Source of the DNA: an uncultured Lachnospiraceae bacterium
Lineage (GTDB): Bacteria > Bacillota > Clostridia > Lachnospirales > Lachnospiraceae
Direction: 5' to 3'
DNA length: 13,328 nt
Assembly: GCA_937916415.1 (NCBI GenBank)
Contig: CALGGH010000034.1
Span: 1-13,328, forward strand
The notes beneath the pieces are model-generated. The model had not been told where the DNA came from. It did no database searches and worked only from the letters and a program-made list of their open reading frames with translations. The translations under genes and the position numbers were made by a program. Of the stretch, positions 1 to 7,100 are shown piece by piece. Position 1 is the first letter of the stretch. Each line of letters starts with the position of its first letter.

Positions 1-1865
1 ATCTCGTTGCGGCCGGCCGCGAGCTGCATCTTCAGCACGTTCATGGATGCCTCGACCGGGAATCCCACCAGTTCGCGGTACGCGTCATGCAGCGGCGTGC
101 CCTCAAACCTTTTTTCGGTTTCCCTGGCCCTGTTCACCAGCGTGTCAGCCAGGCCGGACATGAAGGCGCTCTCGCCGAAGCAGAAGGGATGATACGTGTC
201 CGAACGCAGCGATTCGGGCTTTCTCATGGAATTGATCCTGGTGTATTCGTTCAAAAGGGTAATGATCATGCCGGCGTCATCCGGCCCGAACTGATCGACC
301 ACCCATTTATGCAGGTACTGAAGTGCGCTGTCGCCATTGGACAGACCCCATTTGTCATAGTCGTAAGCCAGGTCCATGAAATACGATATGGGCAGCTCCT
401 GAGGCTTCAGGTCACCGACGTTCACTATCCATATCTCACGCACGCCGGATTCATAGCACAGCGTCATCTGCTCCCAGACCTTGGCCAGGTGTGTGGAGCA
501 AACCCACTCGTATGAGACGGGATCGCCATGATAGTCAAAATGATAATACATGCCGAAGCCGCCCCGCCGTCCGATTTCAGACCTTTCTGGCAGGCCGCGC
601 ATGTTGCCGAAATTGTCCTCGCACAGCATGCAGGTGATCCCGTTTAGGCCGTCCCACGTGCGCAGGCCCTCATTGTCGGCATCGCCGTAATAATACCTTT
701 CGACTTCCTTATATATGGCCAGCATCCTGGGAATCCCGTCCAGGTCCGGACCGATGGTCTCCCTAATCAGGTCATTCTGTGCCGTGATCACGTCCTTCAG
801 GTAATCTATGTTCTCCCTGAGGGTGGCCTCCCTGCCGAGTATCTCGCTGTCACGCTCGCCGCGCATGCCCACCGTGATGACGTTCTCGAACCTGCCGTTT
901 CGCTCAAGGCCCTCGCGCCAGTAATTGATGAGGCCCTCCCTGTTGCGGTCAAAATTCCACGCGCTGCCGTACGGCGTGTCGTCGCCCTTTACGAGGTCCC
1001 ATTCCTCACTGTGCCTGAGGCAGGGTTCGTGATGGGAACTGCTCATCACTATGCCCATCTCGTCAGCCAGTTCGGCATTCTTAAGCCCCGGTCCGTCGCA
1101 CGAAAAATTGGATGACCACATGGCCGGCCAGAGATAATTGGCCTTGAGCCGAAGCAACAGCTCAAAAACGTGCTCATACATCCCGGCGGTGAAACCTCCG
1201 AAATGCTCAAAGGTCCAGTTGCCGAAGGACGGCCATTCGTCATTGATGAAAAAGCCCCTGTACTTAACCGAGGGCTCCCGGGAGACGACGTCCTCCGCTT
1301 CGGTGATGGTGACCTCGTCCCTGTGTGCGGGTGCCACGTCGGCAAACCACGTCCACGGGCTGACCCCCATCAGTTCCGAGAGATGAAAAAGCCCGTATAT
1401 GGTGCCGCGCTTGTCGGATCCCGCGATCACGAGGGCCGTCCCTTCCCCTTCTCCCGCATTTATCAGGCCAAAGGAATAAACCTCGCGTTTACCCTTCACC
1501 TTGCTTACGTCCAGCCTGCCCGATCCAACCAGGCCGTCGATCAGCGCGCTGCGCCCCAACGTGCCCGCATAGACGCATCCGGGCCACAGGTCGAAGCCGT
1601 CACCGGCTTCAGGGATTTCCCCATCAAGCGAAAGGGCCTCAGCCTCCGGACCGGACTCAGGACTTTTCCCCCCAGGCGAAAGGGCCTCAGTCTCCGGACC
1701 GGACTCAGGATTTTTTTTCGTCGATAAAAGGATCGCTACCTCCGGACGGAAGCCCATGACAAGTTCCACGTCCCCGGCCACGTATCCCGCCACGCGGATC
1801 ACGCCCGGCCATTCGTCGTCTGAAAGGTGTATTTTGGTTTTGTTTTCTTCTATTCTATATTTCAT
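1..1865 (-). CDS. GH115 xylan alpha-1,2-glucuronidase, partial (C-terminus beyond window)
   Basis: This open frame starts at ATG 1865 and runs off the left edge after 621 codons with no stop. GH115 enzymes release glucuronic or 4-O-methylglucuronic acid side chains from xylan and xylo-oligosaccharides. Family-like segments are visible in order: an N-terminal alpha/beta domain (GTLGRSALIDGLVGSG, about residues 101-116), then MGVSPWTWFADV (166-177), KYRGFFINDEWP (201-212), NYLWPAMWSSNF (243-254), GMRGERD (333-339) and GMYYHFDYHGDPVSYEW (438-454). The last is a strong GH115 signature. Full-length members are usually about 800-1000 residues, so roughly the C-terminal third is missing. No signal peptide is visible, which suggests a cytoplasmic enzyme acting on imported oligosaccharides. 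Residues 51-90 are a Pro/Glu/Gly-rich insert made of a 16-residue repeat. The start has only a weak purine-rich leader (GAAGAAGAAA). It lies 104 bp after the SGNH gene, which has hairpins between them. Family call is firm; exact substrate is inferred. Confidence 0.9.
   Translation of the reverse strand, partial: MKYRIEENKTKIHLSDDEWPGVIRVAGYVAGDVELVMGFRPEVAILLSTKKNPESGPETEALSPGGKSPESGPEAEALSLDGEIPEAGDGFDLWPGCVYAGTLGRSALIDGLVGSGRLDVSKVKGKREVYSFGLINAGEGEGTALVIAGSDKRGTIYGLFHLSELMGVSPWTWFADVAPAHRDEVTITEAEDVVSREPSVKYRGFFINDEWPSFGNWTFEHFGGFTAGMYEHVFELLLRLKANYLWPAMWSSNFSCDGPGLKNAELADEMGIVMSSSHHEPCLRHSEEWDLVKGDDTPYGSAWNFDRNREGLINYWREGLERNGRFENVITVGMRGERDSEILGREATLRENIDYLKDVITAQNDLIRETIGPDLDGIPRMLAIYKEVERYYYGDADNEGLRTWDGLNGITCMLCEDNFGNMRGLPERSEIGRRGGFGMYYHFDYHGDPVSYEWVCSTHLAKVWEQMTLCYESGVREIWIVNVGDLKPQELPISYFMDLAYDYDKWGLSNGDSALQYLHKWVVDQFGPDDAGMIITLLNEYTRINSMRKPESLRSDTYHPFCFGESAFMSGLADTLVNRARETEKRFEGTPLHDAYRELVGFPVEASMNVLKMQLAAGRNE
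1620..1715 (-). repeat. Two in-frame 48-bp tandem repeats inside the GH115 gene
   Basis: Two adjacent 48-bp units (1668-1715 and 1620-1667) encode KNPESGPETEALSPGG and KSPESGPEAEALSLDG. They are followed by a decayed third piece, EIPEAGDG (about 1596-1619). The unit length is a multiple of three, so copy-number change would keep the frame. The insert falls between the first beta-rich part of the N-terminal domain and the GTLG segment, and is predicted to be a flexible surface loop. Confidence 0.85.
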
Positions 1866-1927
1866 TTTCTTCTTCGGTTGCGGGAGCCTTCGCAGCCTGC
1901 ACGAGGTCTTCCACGAGTGCGGTGTCA

Positions 1928-1973
1928 GTTTGCGTAGCAAACGGGCGGCTGGCTTTGCCAGACGAATTGCTAC
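1928..1973 (-). promoter_or_regulatory. Intergenic hairpin cluster with alternative pairings
   Basis: Three inverted pairs sit just after the SGNH stop codon: CTGGC-ttt-GCCAG (1949-1961), GTTTGC-gta-GCAAAC (1928-1942), and TTGCTAC (1967-1973) against GTAGCAA (1934-1940). The last pair would enclose the first hairpin and is mutually exclusive with the second. The SGNH stop codon lies inside the upstream strand of the long pairing. There is no clear U-run after any hairpin, so a simple intrinsic terminator is unlikely. RNA processing, mRNA stability or weak attenuation between the esterase and GH115 genes are possible. Confidence 0.5.
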
Positions 1974-3808
1974 CTCACAACCCCGAATCCCAGTATCGTG
2001 AAGTACCTGTCCTCATGACCGGTCTCCATGTATATCTGAACAAAGTGCTCCTTAGTCTGCTCTTCATTAAGGATTATGAGCGGATTACAATGATTCCATC
2101 CGTTTACGAGAGGGTCCGCCATGGCCACTTCAACTCCGTCCACGTTGATCCAGGCGTGACCAAACTTCGGATCGCCGCTGTCCTTATAGACAAGCACCAG
2201 CTTAGAACAGGTGATCCACATCACGAACGGCGCCGTATACGGATTGCCTCCCTCATAAGCCCAGTTATTGGGAAATTCGGGAACGGGCTCGATCTCTGAA
2301 TCCATTTCCACCGCCTGCAGCGCATGGTCGGTAAGGACGAAATCCCCCGGCTTGATCTCCACCTTCAGTCCTTCGGGCATCTCCTTACGGTCGAGGAGTT
2401 CTATGTCTTCGAAATCCCTGCCGTATACGGGAGCGATCCCGTCAGGGAATCCCGCGGGTTCATCGCCTGCTTTTAGTGACGCGGCGTCCTGCGTCGCACC
2501 GCCATCCTCCTGACCGGCTCCATTTTCACCTGCAGCCGCACCGTGGCCGTTGGACGTCACGCCGCTGCCCTCCGGACCGGCTCCAGCTTCCTTTCCTGCC
2601 TGCTCAAACAGGTTGATCAGGCAGTCGCTCATCACCCTGTGACCGTTATTTGACGGGTGGAACTGATCATAGAAATACTGGTTCTTGGATATGATCCTGC
2701 CATTAGCCGGTGACAGGGTAAACTGCGGGGTCACCGCGTCGCTCAGGCTCACCATCGGCAGTCCGTATCTCTCACCCACCGGCATCAGCCTGTCCTGCAG
2801 GTTATAGTCGTCCGAAAAAACCGCGAAAAGCAGTACCACCGCAGGCTTCCAGGGCAGCTTCAGTGCCTTTCTGAGCAGGCTCTCGAAGCACGTGCCGCCT
2901 GTCTCGTCGCCCGCGTCGTTGACCGCAAATTCAATTACGATCACGTCAGGTTCCTCACTTCCGTCCCTCAGCACGTCCCTCCTGAAGCGGATCATGCCGA
3001 GTTCCGACGGGGTGCCTCCGACGCCCGCCTTGATGAGCCTGACCTTATCCGGGCTGCCGCCGCAGAAACGCTCCGCAAATGCATCAGCGCACTGCCTGGC
3101 GTAGGATTTGAGGTGTATCGGGGTGGCACCGGCTCCCTGCGTCACCGAGCCTCCTATGAAGGCAAGCGTCACGTCCTCTCCAGACGCGGCCTTTTGCATG
3201 ACCTTGCCGAGCCTGCCGTCCGTGGCCGTCGTGATCAGGCTGCGGGCGATCATCGCCCGGTAACCCTCACCGTCAAAGTCTATGGCCTCATCCGCCACCT
3301 GTACGGGCGCCTCATATCCGTCGTTAAAATATAATCTCACGTCCACGGTGGCCAGCAGGCCGGGCCTGTCAAACTCAAACCTGATCTGGCCGATCAGGGC
3401 ATCCTCATCATGCCAGTCTGCCTCATCCAGGTTTATGACCTGTTCGTCGCCGTTAGCGATCATGTCCTTAATGATGGTGGTTGAGGGTTCGCCGGGATTG
3501 GCCGGATACATCTGCAGCGCGAACCTCACCGGCGCAAGCGAGGGCTCAGACACGCTGACTCCGATCGAATGAACCACCTGCCTGAATCCCGCCGTGGTCG
3601 GAATGATCTCAAGCAGCGACTCGTCGGTCACGTGGCCGACGCGCCTCAGGCAGTCGGCGAACCTGCCGTCCTCGTATATGAACTGTATGCCTCGGCCGTC
3701 AGGCTGCGGCGAGCCATACACTTCCTGTGAATTCATTATGTAGACGTATGGTCTCCTGGCGGTAGGATCCCTGGGGGCTACCGGCCCCGGTGCGTTGGTG
3801 CCGTTCAT
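1970..3808 (-). CDS. Three-part SGNH/GDSL carbohydrate esterase
   Basis: The central domain (about 210-400) has the SGNH blocks. These are block I FIGGSVTQGAGA with nucleophile Ser221, a block II-like GVGGTPSELG (262-271), block III EFAVNDAG with Asn298, and block V DQFHPSNNGH with Asp381 and His384. It is flanked by a beta-rich N-terminal region (about 20-190, CBM or jelly-roll-like) and an extra C-terminal domain (about 460-612) with many aromatic residues. These are joined by a Gly/Ala/Glu-rich linker (about 402-455). There is no signal peptide, so it is probably cytoplasmic. Beside GH115, an acetyl esterase on xylo- or manno-oligosaccharides is the likely role, but the carbohydrate esterase family cannot be assigned by eye. 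The start is ATG 3808. Its Shine-Dalgarno AGGAGG is the last two Arg codons of the upstream mtnA-like gene, six bases away, implying translational coupling. Confidence 0.85.
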   Translation of the reverse strand: MNGTNAPGPVAPRDPTARRPYVYIMNSQEVYGSPQPDGRGIQFIYEDGRFADCLRRVGHVTDESLLEIIPTTAGFRQVVHSIGVSVSEPSLAPVRFALQMYPANPGEPSTTIIKDMIANGDEQVINLDEADWHDEDALIGQIRFEFDRPGLLATVDVRLYFNDGYEAPVQVADEAIDFDGEGYRAMIARSLITTATDGRLGKVMQKAASGEDVTLAFIGGSVTQGAGATPIHLKSYARQCADAFAERFCGGSPDKVRLIKAGVGGTPSELGMIRFRRDVLRDGSEEPDVIVIEFAVNDAGDETGGTCFESLLRKALKLPWKPAVVLLFAVFSDDYNLQDRLMPVGERYGLPMVSLSDAVTPQFTLSPANGRIISKNQYFYDQFHPSNNGHRVMSDCLINLFEQAGKEAGAGPEGSGVTSNGHGAAAGENGAGQEDGGATQDAASLKAGDEPAGFPDGIAPVYGRDFEDIELLDRKEMPEGLKVEIKPGDFVLTDHALQAVEMDSEIEPVPEFPNNWAYEGGNPYTAPFVMWITCSKLVLVYKDSGDPKFGHAWINVDGVEVAMADPLVNGWNHCNPLIILNEEQTKEHFVQIYMETGHEDRYFTILGFGVVR

Positions 3809-3814
3809 CCGGCG

Positions 3815-4915
3815 TTACCTCCTAAAATCATACGGGGCCCTGTGAACTCCCCTCTCCGTGATTATCGCGGTGATGAGTTCATGGTCCGTTACGTCGAAGG
3901 CGGGATTGTATACCTTCACGTCCTCGGGAGCCATGCGTTCCCTGTACCACATCTCGGTCACCTCATAATCCGGCCTGCGCTCAATGACTATGTGATCGCC
4001 GTCCGGCGTGGCGGCATCGATGGTCGACAGCGGCGCGCATACGTAAAAGGGTATGCCAAAGGCCCTGGCCAGGGTGGCCACGCCCAGCGTGCCTATCTTG
4101 TTGGCTGCATCGCCGTTGGCCGCTATGCGGTCCGCTCCGACGAACACCGCATTGATGGCTCCGCTTTTCATCAGTGAGGCCGCCATGTTGTCGCACAGCA
4201 GGGTCACGTCCATGCCTGCGCTCGCCAGTTCATATGACGTCAGCCTCGCTCCCTGCAGGAGGGGTCTCGTCTCGTCGCAGTATATCCTCAGGTCATAGCC
4301 TTTTTCATGAGCCAGGTACATGCACGCGGTGGCCGTTCCGTACTTAATCGTCGCCAGCTGTCCCGCATTGCAGTGCGTGAGCACTCCGTCGCCCGGATGA
4401 ATGAGCGTCAGCGCGTGCTCGCCTATGTCCCTGCAGGTAGAGACGTCGGCATCCCTGATCCTCAGGGCTTCCTCGCGCAGCGCATCGAGCACGAGTCCGG
4501 CATTGCCGCTGCCGGCTTCCCCGGCCTCGGCTATCGCACGCACGCAGACCTCGTCCATGCGGTCCAGCGCCCAGGAGAGGTTTACCGCCGTCGGCCTGGC
4601 GCTGTTCAGATAATCCTTCTGCTTCCTGAACTCCTCATAGAATCCGTCCAGGTCGCCCTTGCGCCTGTCCATGACGGGAGTCCTGACGGATCCGGCCGCG
4701 ATCCCGACGGATATCACGTACATGCCTATCGCGGCGGCCACGCCTATGGCCGGGGCTCCCCTCACGCGGAGCCTGTATATGGCGTCCCATATCTCCTCAG
4801 GAGTCTTCAGGTCAACGATCTCCACGCGTCCCGGAAGGAGCGTCTGGTCTATGATCCTGAGTGAATTGTCCTTGTCATTGAGTTCTACGGTATCATGCTC
4901 CAAAATGCCGCTCAT
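3815..4915 (-). CDS. mtnA: MtnA-type S-methyl-5-thioribose-1-phosphate isomerase (or deoxyribose-1-P isomerase relative)
   Basis: MtnA isomerises 5-methylthioribose-1-phosphate to the ribulose form in methionine salvage. Relatives do the same for 5-deoxyribose-1-phosphate. The 366-residue length fits the family. Visible motifs are RGAPAIG (52-58), THCNAGQLATIKYGTA (180-195) with the catalytic Cys182, the ETRPLLQGARLT substrate loop (215-226), GADRIAANGDAANKIGT (260-276) with the catalytic Asp262, and the C-terminal YNPAFDVT. All key residues are intact. ATG 4915 is preceded by GGAG at good spacing. The gene sits 40 bp after the small membrane-protein gene and 6 bp before the SGNH esterase. 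No other methionine-salvage gene (kinase, nucleosidase, MtnB/D) is in the window, so its substrate in this context is open. Relation to the family is firm; the exact reaction is inferred. Confidence 0.92.
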   Translation of the reverse strand: MSGILEHDTVELNDKDNSLRIIDQTLLPGRVEIVDLKTPEEIWDAIYRLRVRGAPAIGVAAAIGMYVISVGIAAGSVRTPVMDRRKGDLDGFYEEFRKQKDYLNSARPTAVNLSWALDRMDEVCVRAIAEAGEAGSGNAGLVLDALREEALRIRDADVSTCRDIGEHALTLIHPGDGVLTHCNAGQLATIKYGTATACMYLAHEKGYDLRIYCDETRPLLQGARLTSYELASAGMDVTLLCDNMAASLMKSGAINAVFVGADRIAANGDAANKIGTLGVATLARAFGIPFYVCAPLSTIDAATPDGDHIVIERRPDYEVTEMWYRERMAPEDVKVYNPAFDVTDHELITAIITERGVHRAPYDFRR

Positions 4916-4955
4916 GTATTTATCTCCATCAATCCTTCCATTCCAATTCCTGCCA

Positions 4956-5414
4956 TCAACGGACCACGGTTAGCCCGGGCCCCGGCGGGCATCCACGGGG
5001 TCTCTGTGCGCCCGGAGCGGTCAGATTCGCCGTGCCCCGTACCCTCATCAGTTCACTGCCGTCTAAGGCTATAGTCATTCTATCACATTTTACGTGCAGC
5101 GTATCGGATGATTTGTCAAACTCCCCGTCCCATTCAAGATGCACCGTCAGTCCCTCGTCATCAGGATCCGAGAGGGCGTTTTTGACCATTATGGTCATTT
5201 GTTCCATGGGGAAGGAGTCTCCCGGATAAACGCTTAGGTCCGCGTCCAGGTTCCTCAATGCCCCGACCACCCGCCTGCTGCCGGCGGTCTGATGCAGCCG
5301 GACGGTGGCAGCGCACAGGGCACACGCCACGCAGAGCATGATCGCGGCGACAATAATGCCCCTCTTGCGAGGGGCAATGAGCCTGATTTTGGAACGTAAG
5401 GATCCGTCATTCAC
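4956..5414 (-). CDS. Small single-pass membrane protein of unknown function
   Basis: This 152-residue protein is not recognised. It has a basic N-terminus (RSKIRLIAPRKRG), one hydrophobic segment (about 20-38), and a hydrophilic remainder containing beta-like strands such as LTVHLEWDGEF and DTLHVKCDRMTIAL. The positive-inside rule puts residues 40-152 outside the membrane. The tail (about 134-152) is Pro/Gly-rich. The start is GTG 5414, whose GTGA overlaps the TGA stop of the EAL gene, with GGAG four bases before it, so translation should be coupled to the EAL protein. That coupling suggests it works with the signalling protein, perhaps as an extracytoplasmic sensor or anchor, but nothing in the sequence proves this. 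Confidence 0.75.
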   Translation of the reverse strand: MNDGSLRSKIRLIAPRKRGIIVAAIMLCVACALCAATVRLHQTAGSRRVVGALRNLDADLSVYPGDSFPMEQMTIMVKNALSDPDDEGLTVHLEWDGEFDKSSDTLHVKCDRMTIALDGSELMRVRGTANLTAPGAQRPRGCPPGPGLTVVR

Positions 5415-7045
5415 ATTTCTCCGGCGCTTACCGGCCGGCCCAGATAAAATCCCTGCATCATGTGTACGTTGAAGGCCGAAACTATGTCATATACCTCCCT
5501 GGTCTCCACTCCCTTGATGCAGACCTCGGTACCGCAGGCCACCGCCAGCTCCGACAGGTGATGTATGATCTTGCGGTCCTCCTCATTGTTCATGATGTCC
5601 TCTATGTACTTCATGTCGAACTTGATGCAGTCGGGCTTGAGGTCCCTCAGGAAATCTATGGAGCTTAGGCCCGATCCGAAATCATCTATGATGATCCTGA
5701 CGCCCAGCGCCTTTAACCTGCCGGTCACGTCCCTCAGCACGTCGGCATCCAGCTGCCTGCAGTCCTTGGTAAGCTCCAGGCACAGGTTATGCAGCGGAAA
5801 TCCCACGTTCCCGGATACCTCAGTAAGCTCCTCCACGAAATAATCATCCTCTATCTGGGCAGACGCCACGTTCACCCCTATGATGAAGTCCGGATTGTCC
5901 TTCACGATTCTGAGGCCGTCCCTCATGCACCGGTTCAGTATCCAGTAGCCCAGCTCCTCAAATATCACGTCCCTCTCCAGCACCGGCACGTACCGGGTGG
6001 GATCGATCTCCCCGTATTCCTCGGAACTGAACCTGACCAGGGCCTCAACTCCGATCTTGGTCCCGCCTCCGTCCGCGAATACGGGCTGATAGCGCAGGTC
6101 AAATCCCCTGCAGTCATCTATGATGCATTCCCTCACGACGTTGATCAGGCGAAGCCTCTTGTCGTCAGTGATCTGATCATTTCGGTCAAAATCCACGAGC
6201 CTGCCGTGACGGTTCTGCCTGGACTCCTTGTATACGTACCTCATGCTGCCCAGCACAGTCAGCGCGCTCACAGGGGAGTCTCCGATGGTTACGAGCCCGC
6301 CGTTAATGGTCAGCGTCAGCCTGGTATCGTCCACGTCTATTCCCGAGATCAGACTCTGACGTATCGTTTCGTATATCCCGCGGATGCCGTCGTTATCCAG
6401 ATGGTCCGACATCATCGCGAACTTGGCGCCCTCCATGCGGTATATCGTGCCGTACCTGGCCGCCTGCTCCTGTATGATCCACGCAACCTGCTGAAGCAGA
6501 TGGTTGCCGAAGCCGTAGCCGTATTTTTCATTGATCTCAGCCATGCCGGAGATGCCCATGTACAATATCGACTGAGCGTGCCTGAGCTCGATCGACGTCT
6601 CCAGGTCAGTCAGGAATCCGTACTGGTTGCGCAGCACCGTGACGGAGTCCGTGTTGTCCAGCAGTCCCTCGTTCTGCATGATGCCGCCGACCAGCTCCGG
6701 AATCCCGGTCTCCTCATTCCTGAGTATCGCGCCGATGAACCTGAACCTGCCGTAATCTCCGTCCGCCATCCTGACCCTGTACGTCAGGTTGTAGGTGTGC
6801 GCGGTCCCGCTGAGCAGCTCTCCCATGATGCCGGTGTATTTGTTCCGGTCCTCGGGATGCACGTAATCCGCCCAGTTGTCACTGCCGTCAGGGATGTATT
6901 CTCCCGGCAGTCCAAAGAGTTCCACCGACGCGGCCGAGTATCTCGTCATCTTGCCGACCGCGTCATACAGTGACACGTAATTGGCTCCGGCCGTTATCGT
7001 AAATGCGTCAAACAGGTCATCCAGTATCTTTCTTCTTTCAGCCAT
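5411..7045 (-). CDS. PAS-degenerate GGDEF-EAL c-di-GMP signalling protein
   Basis: The protein has 544 residues. An N-terminal PAS-like domain (about 10-125, ending YRVRMADGDYGRFRFIGAIL...ELVGGIMQNEG) is followed by a GGDEF-fold domain (about 138-290). Its signature is EGAKF (205-209) and the metal-binding Asp before it is replaced (GISGM at 164-168), so cyclase activity is not expected. The EAL domain (about 300-540) keeps EAL 334-336, Asn392, Glu424, Asp454/Asp455, Lys475, Glu514 and Gln531. However, the usual EGVE reads KGVE, with Lys511 at the metal/catalytic Glu equivalent to RocR Glu352. It may be a weak or inactive phosphodiesterase, or a c-di-GMP receptor. No transmembrane segment is seen. 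ATG 7045 is preceded by GAGGTG, 55 bp after the kinase gene. The stop overlaps the next gene. Confidence 0.93.
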   Translation of the reverse strand: MAERRKILDDLFDAFTITAGANYVSLYDAVGKMTRYSAASVELFGLPGEYIPDGSDNWADYVHPEDRNKYTGIMGELLSGTAHTYNLTYRVRMADGDYGRFRFIGAILRNEETGIPELVGGIMQNEGLLDNTDSVTVLRNQYGFLTDLETSIELRHAQSILYMGISGMAEINEKYGYGFGNHLLQQVAWIIQEQAARYGTIYRMEGAKFAMMSDHLDNDGIRGIYETIRQSLISGIDVDDTRLTLTINGGLVTIGDSPVSALTVLGSMRYVYKESRQNRHGRLVDFDRNDQITDDKRLRLINVVRECIIDDCRGFDLRYQPVFADGGGTKIGVEALVRFSSEEYGEIDPTRYVPVLERDVIFEELGYWILNRCMRDGLRIVKDNPDFIIGVNVASAQIEDDYFVEELTEVSGNVGFPLHNLCLELTKDCRQLDADVLRDVTGRLKALGVRIIIDDFGSGLSSIDFLRDLKPDCIKFDMKYIEDIMNNEEDRKIIHHLSELAVACGTEVCIKGVETREVYDIVSAFNVHMMQGFYLGRPVSAGEM

Positions 7046-7100
7046 TCGTCACCTCGTTCCCTTGCCGTTTTCCCATCGTGCCGGTAAAGGACTGATCAAA

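Noticed and set aside
5789..6973. Plus-strand frame of 394 codons opposite the EAL gene
   Set aside because: It is a shadow of the GC-rich EAL/GGDEF coding frame and has no recognisable motif.
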